From contig JAMPIQ010000001.1 of the NCBI GenBank assembly GCA_024699855.1, positions 7,068,001 to 7,132,000 on the forward strand: DNA of 64,000 nucleotides, read 5' to 3'. Below, piece by piece: positions 1-10,414 of this stretch; position 1 is the stretch's first letter, and each line of letters starts with the position of its first letter. The translations under genes and the position numbers were made by a program. Below the pieces are notes generated by a model that was given only the letters and a program-made list of their open reading frames with translations, made no database searches and was not told the DNA's origin. This stretch comes from Aphelenchoides besseyi. Taxonomy: Eukaryota; Nematoda; Chromadorea; Rhabditida; Aphelenchoididae.

Positions 1-2302
1 CGCTGATTCGGATGTTGTCGAATCGGCGGACGAGGAAGCGGAGCCGTGATGTCCGACTGGATTGATAAGCGAAACAATTGCTGTTGCTTGAGGCGTTGAA
101 TTGATCGTCGTTTGATAGTTTGATGTTGTTGTCACAGTTGAGTAGTCAGCCAACGCACTTCCTGATGCACTTCGAGCATGCGAACTTGAATGAGAACTAC
201 AAATAGATTGTATAAGCATGTGCCTAATAAGCATTAACCAACTTCGGTCTAATCGGACGCTGTTGACGCGACAAAAGCCACGAGTTTGCAGCTCCAGTAC
301 GACGATCCGCAATTCGTTGTCTCAATTCTTCCATTTTTAGAGCTCCCGAATCGTGAAGAACGGCAGCTCTTGCACTTGTTGGCACGTTTCCCAGTGATTG
401 TCGCAAAGGCGAAGGCGATTCGGTGGACTGATAAATCGGTGCCGCTTGGCTATAATTGACTGATGGGCCGTTAGTGTTTGTGGACATTATGTGCCGTAGA
501 TCTTGTTCTAGCAATCGAACACGATGATCAAGCGAACGTCTCTCATCGGCCCATTGTCCGTGTATTCTTTGCTTCTCGTCCAACAGGTCTTGAATTCGTT
601 GCTCTTTTTCACTACGTTCTTTCTCCAGCAGTCGAATCTTGTTCAATCTAAAACTACTTAATTAACAATTAAATCAAACGTAAACATACAAAGAATCCGT
701 TTCGTTTCGTGCTGTCGATTCGTTTCGTTGTGTTTCGTCGTTGTATCGTTTCTGTAAGTCGCGTACTGTTGCTTCAAGTTGACTAATCCGATCGTCCTTC
801 GATTGCAACGTCTTGTGCAACTTCAACAATTCATCGCCATCAGTTGATCGACCTGCATTCCGAGTTCTTGAATTCTCCTTAAAACACAAACAGTTCATGA
901 GTAAGAGACCTGAACTAACCAGTTGCACTTTCAACTGAGCGACTTCCATTTCAAGTTGTGCTTTTTGTCGTTCATACTCGTCCTGCATCTTTTGCTTTTC
1001 TTCTTTGGTTTCTTGAACCAATTTCTGCTGATGAGCACATTTGTCGACCAATGCCACGGCATCAACAGCCGCTCGATCTTTCGATGCTAACCGCTCTTGT
1101 GCGTTCTTCAACGCGCTCTCCAAGATTTCGATATGATTTCGTTGTTCTTCCAAAGTTGCATTTTGAGCTTCAATCTCCATTTGTTGTCGTTCTTTGATTG
1201 CCATCAACTCTTTATCTGAAACCAAGTGAATTCATTTCGGGATCGGACGTTGCGAAACTAACTTTGAGGCACAAGATCAGTCATCAGCATGTTGTAGTGA
1301 TGCAAATGCTCGGGATCCATTTGAGGATGTTGAGCTACAGCTAAATTTAAGTTGGCCACCTGTTGCTGCAGAAGACTGTTTTCATTCGATAGTCGTTGGA
1401 TGTGCTGTTCGAGTATGTTACGTGCTGACTGTTCCAATTTCTCTTCCTTGTCGCGCAATAACAAACTCGTGGTGAACTCTTTTTCGATTTTCTCGTATGA
1501 CATTTCCAACTAAACAGATTGAATGTGAGAGGCCGAGGCTTCGAAATTACCTTTCTCAATGTGCTTGTATTCTTTTGCAACATTTCAACTTGCTGTCTCA
1601 GAAGACTGTTCTCTGTTCGTAAGGCGGCAATATCGATAGCCGAAGTGACACCGTTTTCTTGAAAATCACGAGGATCGGATGAATGCGGGTAGTGATTTGA
1701 GGACGGGAAGTTGCCGTTTTGTCTTAAAAAAATGATATCATGGTAAGAGAATGTTGTCGTGGTTATGAAACATCAAAACTCACTCATATTTCTGCTCAGT
1801 GACGTACAAACACGGTTGCGAATGACTCATAGGCTGCGGCGCGGAATGTCCGTTTGCCGCGTTAATACTAAAAAACAAACGGTTCGTACATACAAAAATT
1901 TGTGTCATACCGCATTCTTGTGGATCCTTCCACTCCACCGTTAACTTTGAGCATATCATGACCAACACCGTTAACAATGTGAACACCATTCGGATGAAAA
2001 CTTTGTTTTGTCTTGCGAACATGACTTTGATAGTTTTCGAGCATCGACTGTAAATGACGTTCGGCGCTAAGCTCCCGGTCGTGATCTAAATTTCAAATTT
2101 TGAGTACAAAACCCTTTTCTTTTGGCACATTCCAATGCACTTAAAAAGAAAGAAAATGAACACGAAGATAAGAATCAGGAATGCAAAAACGTTAATTCCC
2201 CAGTCACTCACCATTATCATCGATGCTTGAGTCATTTTCTGCTTCTTGAAGTAGACGACTTAACAATTGTCCTTCGCCCATACGCGCCGTTTTAGTTTCC
2301 AT
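1..2302 (-). CDS. Motin (angiomotin-like) coiled-coil protein, 3' end cut by window edge
   Basis: Angiomotins are junctional scaffold proteins that bind actin and hold back the Hippo effector YAP. Nine exons read in phase: 2302-2212, 2085-1911, 1867-1784, 1722-1551, 1509-1263, 1215-920, 877-690, 647-243 and 196 to the left edge, at least 618 codons. The N-terminus carries GEGQLLSRLLQEAE. The central coiled coil has a SYEKIEKEF...NILEQHIQRL stretch and then EEQRNHIEILESALKNAQ, which I recognise as the motin-specific core (EDHRRHIEIL..ALSNAQ in vertebrates). A further KDDRISQLEATV segment fits the REKEERILALEADM region. The last visible exon is Ser/Thr-rich, like the motin tail. I see no PPxY or LPxY YAP-binding motif in the visible part, and the PDZ-binding C-terminus lies outside the window. 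The start at 2302 is the first ATG after an acceptor-like TTCAG at about 2330; an upstream exon remains possible. Confidence 0.8.
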
Positions 2303-3006
2303 TGAAACATTCGCCCAATAGTCGAAATCTGAACACCCGATCGACCGTCCAGCAGTCGGTAGAACACAAAAAGTAACTAGTTAATGCGCGTAAACAAACT
2401 TCGAATCAGAATTGAACGGCAATTGGGCCGCCAAGTCGAAGCATGAGGTCCATTGCCAAGTCGATTTGAGGACGTTGAAAAGCGATGGCTGTGCTCACAA
2501 ACTGTTTTCACGGTTTAATTCTTTTTTAATTCAAACTCCCGTCTTCTCAACCAGAGATAAGAATGTGGAAGAAAAAGCAGAAAGCGATCGGGCGGGAATT
2601 GAGCGTAAAGCAGCAGCCCGCGACGCAAAGTCGACTGAGCAGTTGCGGGTCGCCGTTGATCTTTTCGCTTCGTCTCTTTTCCTGCGGTCTCTTCAATCAA
2701 CCGTCTCCATTGGCTTCTCGAGACGAAACAAGACGACGGGAAGCGAAATTCCTTGCGCTCTCTGCCGTCAATACGTTCCTAATAATGATGATCGTTTTAA
2801 AGACGAGCATCTTTCACATCACGAACATTCGGCCGTTTCAACGGTATCATATACGGTGGTCAATATTGTTGTACGCAAAGTAATTTCAGTGCTCTTTACA
2901 GTTCCCCTTGAATTGCTATCGATGACATCACTCTAGAGTTTACTGAAAGTAGCAAACATGCAAAATTAAAACTTTGTTTCTGAATTGCTTAGTGAACCAA
3001 GAGGAG
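2303..3006. other. Intergenic stretch, no gene seen
   Basis: This stretch lies between the divergent motin and selenoprotein-T-like genes. A 174-codon open frame on the plus strand (2412-2936) has no recognisable domain, no flanking splice logic and poor codon bias, so I leave it out. The promoters of both neighbours should lie in this region or in the 3.4-3.7 kb segment beyond the foldback repeat. Confidence 0.5.
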
Positions 3007-3401
3007 GAACTATACTTTAGCTGCCCTTGCCAAATAACTCATATTGCATATCAATCGACTGCAATTGTCGAGTACATCAATAATTACTGAAACACTATAG
3101 TGCGGAAATCCCTGTGTATCAAGATACGATACGACAAACTATCAGTCGCAACGTGCTCACTTCTGTTTAAAAAGCACGCGCGCTTCGGCTTTTTCTGAGC
3201 AGAGGATCACCAGCGCTTTGGCTTTTTCTGTCTTAAAAAGCTAAACCCCGACCGCGTTGCGACTGATAGTTTGTCGTATCGTATCTTGATACACAGTGGT
3301 TTCCGCACTATAGTGTTTCAGTAATTATTGATGTACTCGACGATTGCAGTCGATTGATATGCAATATGAGTTATTTGGCAAGGGCAGCTAAAGTATAGTT
3401 C
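3007..3401. repeat. Near-perfect foldback inverted repeat (147-base arms, about 101-base loop)
   Basis: The left arm 3007-3153 and the right arm 3255-3401 are reverse complements with only three mismatches that I can see. The loop 3154-3254 contains a partly repeated unit ending in GGCTTTTTCTG, present at about 3186-3196 and again at 3220-3230. The arms have no open frame. The structure resembles a foldback or MITE-type element, or a source of long hairpin RNA. I see no clear target-site duplication at its edges: the left flank is AGGAG and the right flank is GCCCG. Confidence 0.9.
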
Positions 3402-3710
3402 GCCCGAACCAAGATCTTCTGTTTATGTAAGCAGTTGACGAAATCATTGATACAAGAAAACAACTAGTATGTGAAGCGATTTCTTGTTTTTGAGCATTCA
3501 ACTTACCAGCTGATAAACATCGAGATTTTCGTAACTGCGATTTCATAAACTACAACAATCAAAGTCACCAAACGAATTGGAGAGTCTTGTTCAGTTAATT
3601 CGGTTTCTGCGCGAAAAATCGATCGGTGGAAATTCGTTTGATGATTTTAGTCGGAGCTTTTGGCTACTGGAGTTTCCATTTTGGTCTTAAAATTTGATGC
3701 ATTTTATCCA

Positions 3711-4522
3711 ATGACTATGCATCCGTTCACAAAGATCGTCGTTCTTTCGCTCACCGCACTTTCTATTCTCGAAGTCTTTTCGGATCCGTATGGTTCCAGC
3801 GAAAAGCACGTTGAGGAGGAGCACGATGCCTTTCGGGAGTTTGATGATCCTGCCGATAAGTACACGGGACACGAACACGAAGAACCGTTGGAGATTCGAG
3901 CCCCATCAGATCATGGAAACTCGGCACCAAAATCGTTCATTCCACCAATGGACATGCCACCAATTCGATTTGCTTACTGGTTTGTGACTTCCGTGAATTC
4001 TGAACGATTGATCTGATGTTTTTCAGTGTTTCTTGCGGCTATCGAAATGCTTTCGAACAGTTCTCGAATGTTATTCGCGAGAAATATCCGACTGTTCAGA
4101 TCGAGGGCTCCAACTACTCGCCGGGACCCGCAAAAGCGATTCTTGCTCAGGTTTGTAACTATTTTCAATTCTTTTTAATCGTTCATTAGGTTCTTGGGTT
4201 CGCTAAAATCGCTTTGATCATCGCAATTGTCTTCGAACGGAATCCATTCACGATTCTCGGAATGCAAACTCCTTCGGTTTACAATTGGATGCTGACAAAC
4301 AAGCTTTCCGCCTGTTTGATGCTCTTCATGTTCTCCAATTCACTTGAAAGTATGCTCATGTCGACAGGTGCATTCGAGATCTACATTGGAAACGAGCGAA
4401 TTTGGTCGAAACTCGAATCCGGTCGCGTTCCATCGCCCTCCGAATTGATGCAAGCAATCGACGGTCATCTGGCGGTTCAGGGAGTGAAGACGGGCGGCGA
4501 CTTCGGCGGATTCGAAGGGTGA
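3711..4522 (+). CDS. Selenoprotein T-like thioredoxin-fold ER protein, cysteine form
   Basis: SelT is an ER-membrane oxidoreductase of the Rdx family. Exons 3711-3979, 4027-4150 and 4190-4522 give 241 residues. Residues 1-24 form a signal peptide or anchor (hydrophobic VVLSLTALSILEVF). An acidic, His-rich linker of about 60 residues follows. The redox motif is assembled across the first intron as FAYCVSCGYRNAFEQF, where vertebrate SelT has CVSU. Further on are the family blocks YPTVQIEGSNY, a hydrophobic hairpin (AKIALIIAIVFE) and ERIWSKLESGRVPS near the end. Cys replaces selenocysteine, so no in-frame TGA or SECIS element is needed. The N-terminal linker makes it longer than the human protein of about 195 residues. 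It is the first gene of a close plus-strand run. Confidence 0.93.
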
Positions 4523-4538
4523 AATGTAACGTTATGGT

Positions 4539-4544
4539 AATAAA
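4539..4544 (+). terminator. Poly(A) signal AATAAA of the SelT-like gene
   Basis: A canonical AATAAA lies 17 bases after the stop codon and is followed by a T-rich tract. Confidence 0.7.
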
Positions 4545-4936
4545 ATTAACAACCTTTTTTGTTTTTATTTTGGAGCTCAACTTCAGTATTTGCATCAGAT
4601 ATTTTGACGCTGAATGGAATGCAATTTTCGATTTTTCTCTAAGTGTCTATGGGTATCCTTTGCCTCTTCAAATAGTAGATTCCTCTAAATGGCAAAGATC
4701 ATTTCTGTCCAAAAGCCAAAACATTCTCTTTATCCAATTTCTTTGATGTGCGCAGTCGATTGTTTCTTCCGTCTTCTGATCGTATCTTAAAGTCTTCTTG
4801 TTCGTTTAGTTCCAAATTGGCAAACATTAATAAACTAATGAAATTACTTATTTTTGGTTTCTTTCATTGATCGAGGGTTTTGTATCCACACTATCGGCTT
4901 TTGTTGATCTCCGTTTTAATTCTACGTTTAGGCAGA

Positions 4937-5674
4937 ATGTTGGTTCTACCAACAACCAGCGCTGCATATCGATTGGGTTTCAGTCGTCTACGGTTTCTGA
5001 GTTTGCGAAGTGTTCAATATAGTACCTTGGACTACTCCACGCCAAAAAAACCTTTTCAACTTGTCCCATTCAAATCGATTTCTGCCGATGATTTGGGTCG
5101 TCCGATTTTGTGTCGGAAAGTACGTGGTGGAGTGAAGTCAGTGAGCGATGTGATGAATTTTGGTATCAAATGTGCGAAGGTTTGTATTTACAACTGAGAG
5201 GTAATTTGATCGAAGTTGTAGTTTTGTTCGCTAGGTAGTTCTGCACTCGGTATCTTCATGATTCCCGTTCTTTCATCGGCATTGGGACAAGGAGCAGCAG
5301 AGAGACCATCGGTTATGGCGTTTGTCGTTGTGGCCAATGCGTTTCTCGGTCTTCTTACCTTAACTCCCTTGTTGTTGCATTCGCTAACCAAGCGATTTGT
5401 TGTCGATGTTTACTACAATTACCAAACTCAACTCTTCACAACCGTTCACTACAACTTCTTGCTCCAGAAACGTGCGCTTCAATTTCAAGCCTCCGATGTT
5501 GTGCTCGCTGAGAAGGCAGAAGCCGCCAAGAAGCTTTGGATTCCGTTAGCAACCGTTTTTGTAGATCGTCATCCACTTCTTTTGCTTTTGGATCCGGAGC
5601 AATACAGCGACAAAAATGCTTTCAATCAACTGACATCGCATTTACCGGCGGTGGAAGAACAGAAAGACAAATAG
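4937..5674 (+). CDS. TMEM70-like mitochondrial inner-membrane assembly factor
   Basis: TMEM70 is a two-pass inner-membrane protein that helps assemble ATP synthase and complex I. Exons 4937-5183 and 5235-5674 give 228 residues. The start ATG sits one base after a TTTAGGCAG acceptor, which looks like a trans-splice site. The N-terminus is Arg/Ser-rich without acids (RLGFSRLRFLSLRSVQYS), as in a mitochondrial targeting peptide. Two hydrophobic segments follow (SSALGIFMIPVLSSALG and VMAFVVVANAFLGLLTLTP). The C-terminal YYNYQTQLFTTVHYNFLLQK stretch followed by FQASDVV matches the TMEM70 pattern YHE..TDTYKAVTYN and HQNDV as I remember it. The splice donor used here, GTATTT, is slightly upstream-shifted because the alternative GTTTGT breaks the frame. 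Related TMEM186/TMEM223 proteins are an alternative identity. Confidence 0.75.
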
Positions 5675-5812
5675 AAGCAAATTAGTTCAATAGGTTATTG
5701 TTGATTTATTTGTTTTCGATAAAACTGCACTTACAAATGAATAGACGTGTAATCGTTCGAAACGATTTGATACTTGACTTTGCCTTCATTTTTCATTCTA
5801 TTGGACGTTAAG

Positions 5813-6971
5813 ATGACTACTACTGGCATTCCCGATGTAAAAAAGGCTATTTTCTTTGAGCAAGTAAGTGGTATCATTAGCCATTTTCTACTTTGGTCAA
5901 TTTAGCAAAATGGAATGTTATGCGCTCAACATGCACTTAACATGCTTCTTCAAGGTCCGTACTTTTCAGCCGTGAGTTTAGCAGAAGTTGCAAGTGCATT
6001 GGACGAACAGGAAAAAGCGGTACTTGACCCCGAACAACGCGCCAACTTTCGCAGCCAAAACATGGATGATAGCGGCTTCTTTTCGATCCAAGTAAGTGGA
6101 ACAAGAATAATCACATACACACCTTGCAGGTGATCACTTCTGCTTTGGAACAATCGTGGAACATCGGATTGACACCCTACAATCATCCAACTGTTGCTGA
6201 ATACACTCACAATCCTGAGTATATTATTTTTCAAGCAGATTTTCAATTTAATGTTGTAGACGCGCAAAAGCCTACATTTGTAACCTAAGCGAACACTGGT
6301 TTACCATTCGGAAATTCCACGAGCAGTGGTACATTTTGAATTCACTGAAAGATGGACCTGAAGAAATCACTGATTCTTATTTGAGTCTCTACTTACGACA
6401 ACTGATTACTGAAGGTTGGCAATGAAAGGAGTATCATTTATGTTTATTTCAGGCTATCATATCTTCCTCGTCACCGGGTTTTTGCCCGAATGCCAAGCCG
6501 ATGATTTAGCACGCGAAAAAGCGGAACTCCAAGAGAGTCTTCAAGCATCCATTGATCCTACTCCTTCTGCACCTTCATTGGAAGAAGACGAGCAAATGCA
6601 AATTGAGATGGCCATTGCAATGAGTTTGGATGAAGCTACGGGTGGAGTAGTGAGCAATGAACAAAATGATCTAAACCAGAAACAATCGCAAGAAGATCTC
6701 GATGAATGCGCAGATTTACAGGTGCAAGTTTAAATACTTTCTAGAATTTACTGAGTTGTTTAAGCGGGCTTTACGTGAAAGTTTGTTAGAGAGTGAGTCA
6801 AATCAACCCAGTTCTTCCAAGGACGTTCCATCACAACCGCTGTCTTCTGAGCCATCAGTCAGTACGACTACTAAACCAGAAAAAAGTGGCGGACAAGCAG
6901 CTTCAAGTTCTCAGTCGGAGGCCGAGTTGTTGCGTGAAAAACGCGCGAAATTTCTAAGTCGTTTCGATTAG
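5813..6971 (+). CDS. atx-3: Ataxin-3 (Josephin-family deubiquitinase)
   Basis: Ataxin-3 is a cysteine protease that trims ubiquitin chains and works with p97/VCP in protein quality control. Six exons (5813-5863, 5906-6091, 6130-6218, 6260-6414, 6453-6721, 6765-6971) give 318 residues. The Josephin domain fills the first half. The catalytic Cys is in EQQNGMLCAQHALNMLLQ, the catalytic His in SEHWFTIR and the Asn in WYILNSLKDGPE. Two ubiquitin-interacting motifs follow: EQMQIEMAIAMSLDEA, and ADLQRALRESLLES made across the last intron. That intron needs the unusual acceptor TTTAAG at 6764; the better-looking acceptors nearby put the motif out of frame or spacing. There is no polyglutamine tract. 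The gene lies 139 bases behind the TMEM70-like gene and has a TTAAG just before the ATG. Confidence 0.95.
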
Positions 6972-7017
6972 TCGGTTTATCTTTGCGCGTTCCAGTTGTA
7001 ATCGTGACGGTTAAACG

Positions 7018-7023
7018 AATAAA
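7018..7023 (+). terminator. Poly(A) signal AATAAA of ataxin-3
   Basis: AATAAA lies 47 bases after the stop codon and about 110 bases before the next start codon, a spacing typical of genes inside nematode-style operons. Confidence 0.65.
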
Positions 7024-7133
7024 ACGGTTTTTATCCGCTCAGCAATTGTGCCTTCTATTTTGCATTTATAGTGTTAGATCGCTATTGTTTATCTGGTTTT
7101 GAGTTGTTTTTATTCAATCAAAATTTTATTTAG

Positions 7134-7749
7134 ATGTCAATTTTATCGTCGTTAGTTGCCGATGAAGCGCCGCCGAGCGTTGCCTCAACCGACACAATCA
7201 GCAGTAACCCACCTTCACTCAATAACGGACATGTAAGTCCAACAAAAAGAGTTGTAACATTTTGCTTCAGCCATCCGACTTGGACAATTTGCTCAACGAT
7301 CAGAGCTTTCAACTCAAACCCTCAGCCTTGGGAGATGCGATAAATAACGTTCTCGTACAATGGAACCAACTACTCTCTCATATGGTCGGTGATGTTGGAC
7401 ACACTCAGCCGGCCAGTGATCACGTCAAAGAGTTGGCTGAGTATTCGGTACGACAAATGCGAGAAACGTGTATGGAGCTGACAAGCGAGTTCCATCGAAC
7501 GGCATTAGAATGGCGGATGTAAGGGAGTTTGTGGAAACTGCTGTTTAACAGACGATCTTTTAGGATGCATCCAGAGGAAGCACTCAAAGAAGTAAAATCG
7601 TAGAACAGAATTTGTATGCATCTCATTTTTAGGACATTGCCGATTATCGAGAAGCTGTGACCCGTCAAAACCAATTGTTAACTCAAGTGGAAGAGGCTCT
7701 ACAGTCGGCATTGGATCGATACAAACAACACACTCGAACCAACTCTTAA
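7134..7749 (+). CDS. mdt-28: Mediator complex subunit 28-like protein
   Basis: MED28 is a small head-module subunit of Mediator, the bridge between transcription factors and RNA polymerase II. Exons 7134-7232, 7271-7518, 7564-7591 and 7633-7749 give 163 residues. The ATG follows directly on TTTATTTAG. The N-terminal third is Ser/Pro-rich. The rest is helical, with HPEEALKEDIADYREAVTRQ then LLTQVEEALQSAL, which I align to the MED28 hallmark KPEQVIKEDVSELRNEL...LVQKHLTKL. Exon 3 is only 28 bases. The length is close to human MED28 (178 residues). The match rests on one helical block, so another small coiled-coil protein cannot be ruled out. Confidence 0.65.
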
Positions 7750-7774
7750 ACTCATTGTGATCTCAGATCTTGTT

Positions 7775-7780
7775 AATAAA
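7775..7780 (+). terminator. Poly(A) signal AATAAA of the MED28-like gene
   Basis: AATAAA lies 25 bases after the stop codon and 91 bases before the next ATG. Confidence 0.65.
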
Positions 7781-7870
7781 CGACTTTTTCATTTCATTCT
7801 TGAGTACTTCTGGTCGTGTTCCATTTGTTATTTTTAAGGCCCAGAACAAATTTTGCTCATTTTTCTTGAG

Positions 7871-10181
7871 ATGTGGCACGAAGCTAAAAAGCAGGAGAAG
7901 TTGGTTCGCAGCCAAATGGTCGACAAAGCCAAACGCTACGAACGACGACGTCAATACTACGAAAGTATTCGTTCTGATCCTGCCGAGTTTATGCAAATTC
8001 ACGGTCGTAAGTGTCCAATACACGTCGACGCTTCGATCGCTCAAGCAGCCGAATCGTCGAACATTCTGTAAGTGACTTCATTGTTTTGTTTTTTCACAAA
8101 TCTTCAGAAGAAAATGGTCAGGAAATCAGCAGATTCTAATCGATCGTTTCGATGCTCGAAGTCATTTGGATCAAATTTCGGAACCACGATCAACCAAATT
8201 GACGTTAACGCAAAAAGAAGAGATCGAAGAAATTCAGGCCGATTACGAAAGATATCGTATTCTGGTACTGAATGATTTTCAGAACGTGAATCAAACAAAG
8301 TTTTTGGAGCAAATTGCCGCTAAAGAATTTTGGCAACCGCGCCACTCTCACGGTAATCATCGAAGCGAACAGGAAAAGAAAAAGTATCGTTTTACTCTTT
8401 TAATTGCTGTTGTGAACGTTCTTGGACTTTTGCATGCTTTCTTTCCCAGCAAAGGTTATGACTAGTGATTGAATTTGTTTAGGAAGCTGGCCAAAGAACG
8501 TGCGGCCATCGGATTCTCGTACGGCGACTCTGCTACAATCGCCGGTGCATCGACCAAGTACGAAGACTCACAAAGCGATTGCAGCGAGAATGAGTTTGAA
8601 GAAGAAAACAACGAACTGGGTGAGTCATGTTAACGGAAATGTTTGGAGTTTTGTTCTTCAGATATGAAATTCGATGTGAACAGTTTGACTGCGGAACGGG
8701 CGGTTGAATTGAGTCGCACGAGTCAGAACTATGGGTTGGAGTGCGGGTTTCTAGGTCTGTTGCCTTGACAAGCCAATTGAACCGATTGCTTTTAGAGTTG
8801 TTGAAAATCGATCAAAAAGAACAAACGGAAAACGAGCAGATTCGTGAGATCGAAAAAGCGAAAGCAAATGTTCAGGGTAAACACGCGAAAGCTGAACGTT
8901 TGCGATTGAAACGACAACGAGCATCGGTGTTAACTCGTGCCAGTGAAAACGAAGCTGCAACCACCGCAATTCTTCGTATTCTCCGCAGTGATAACGGCGC
9001 GAGACGAAGACGCAGAAACTCCTCGTCATCTTCGGATTCGAATTCATCACCAAAACGCGATGGATTCATTTCATTTGGTGGCAGTTCAAGTGGTCCAACT
9101 ACCACAGCAAAACCCTTAACTCCAAGTGTTCTTACTTTACGTTCAGACTCCCCGAAGAACACGGCGGATTACCAACGTTTATTGTAAGACAATTAAGCGT
9201 ACAAGCACGATCATTACTTCAGAGACCTTAAAAATCGTCGCTCCGAAAGTCCACAGTTCGACGATTTGCCGTCGCTCGCCGTTCCAGCTTCCCAAAAGAC
9301 TGAACAAAGTAGAAGACAGATAAATGCTGAAAGATCGCGTAGCAATTCACGATCACGCAAAAACCGTCGCAGTTCTTCATCGTCTTCTAACTCTCGACGT
9401 TCGTCGACTGTAAGATCAAAGAAACGAGCGGTCGTTATGATTTCCATTTCAGAGTTCTTCCGAAGACTCGCAAAAAGATGCGATATTGGAGATTCGATCG
9501 TCGATGAGCGAATCGGAAAAAGAGCGAATTGAAATCGAGAATCGAAAACGTCGAATCCAAAGAACCAAACGACTGCATCAGGAGCGTAAAGAACGAAAAT
9601 CCCCGAGTTCCGACGAAGACAACGGAAAAGTCAGCATTTGAGCTCGAATAGTCTTTCAACAAACATTTCAGAAACATGAAGCTGCTCGACGTCTTCGACG
9701 ACAAATGAGGAAAGAACTGAACAAGAACGCTGAGCGATTGAAAGCAACCGAACGTGGAAAAGCACGAGAAAACGAAATTCGTCAGCGCGAAAGGGACGAA
9801 TTGGTTTCCGATGAAGCTCGAGCTTTGCGCAAACGGTAAAGGATGGCTTGTACCCACCAGACCTCTTGTTTTGATTGCAGAGAACGAGAGAAACTTCGTG
9901 AATTGGACGAACTGACCAGTCGACGGTCATCAACTCCGCCGAAACGTCGATCGAAGTCGCCGACTGAAAGGCGAATTCGTCGAAAACGAAGTTCATCATC
10001 CTCTCCAGAAATTCGTAGTCGAAAACATAAAGATCGTAGCGACTCTCCACCACGCAGTCGAAGAACTCCATCGCCAAAGCGCCGTCGCAGAAGCAAAGAT
10101 CGTTATTACGAGTCGAGATCCTACGGTTCGCGTCGCAGTAGAAGTCCTTGTAGTTCATATCGTAGTCGACAAAGACATTAG
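7871..10181 (+). CDS. CLASRP / SWAP-2-type arginine-serine-rich splicing protein
   Basis: CLASRP (SFRS16) is an SR-related nuclear protein that binds Clk kinases and affects alternative splicing. Nine exons (7871-8067, 8108-8383, 8483-8619, 8662-8754, 8796-9183, 9223-9409, 9453-9629, 9672-9835, 9881-10181) give 639 residues. The N-terminal block MWHEAKKQEKLVRSQMVDKA, then RRRQYYE, HGRKCPIHVDASIA and IDRFDARSHLDQI, is a very strong family match. It is followed by ERYRILVLNDF and KLAKERAAIGFSYGDS, and by a YGLECGFLELLKIDQKE segment that fits YGMADGDFVRMLRKDKEE. Acidic and Ser-rich linkers lead to a basic coiled coil and a C-terminal RS domain with many SRS, RRSRS and SPKRRR repeats. Intron 3 is the only long one (99 bases). 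The ATG follows TTTTCTTGAG, 122 bases after the previous stop. Confidence 0.94.
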
Positions 10182-10414
10182 TTTGTAATTTGGGATTAAG
10201 TGATTATATTGAGATAAATGAAGTTATGTCGCTAAAGAAGAGTGAACTACTATTTGATGTCGGGTCTTCACTTGAATATAAGACTGCTTCTTTTGGCGTT
10301 ATCTTTCATTTTCTTTTCACAATTGTTGGAATGGATTGTTTGTAAAACCAATTGGCTGCTGTCAATGTCCTTAATCCTATGAACTTTATTTTAATGCATT
10401 GATCAATTTAGAAC

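Noticed and set aside
2412..2936. 174-codon plus-strand frame upstream of the foldback repeat
   Set aside because: It has no domain, no acceptor near the start and poor codon bias compared with neighbouring genes.
9435..10158. Long minus-strand frames (140 and 175 codons)
   Set aside because: They lie antisense to the RS-rich exons of CLASRP. Purine-rich repetitive coding sequence leaves the complement open, and they show no domain.
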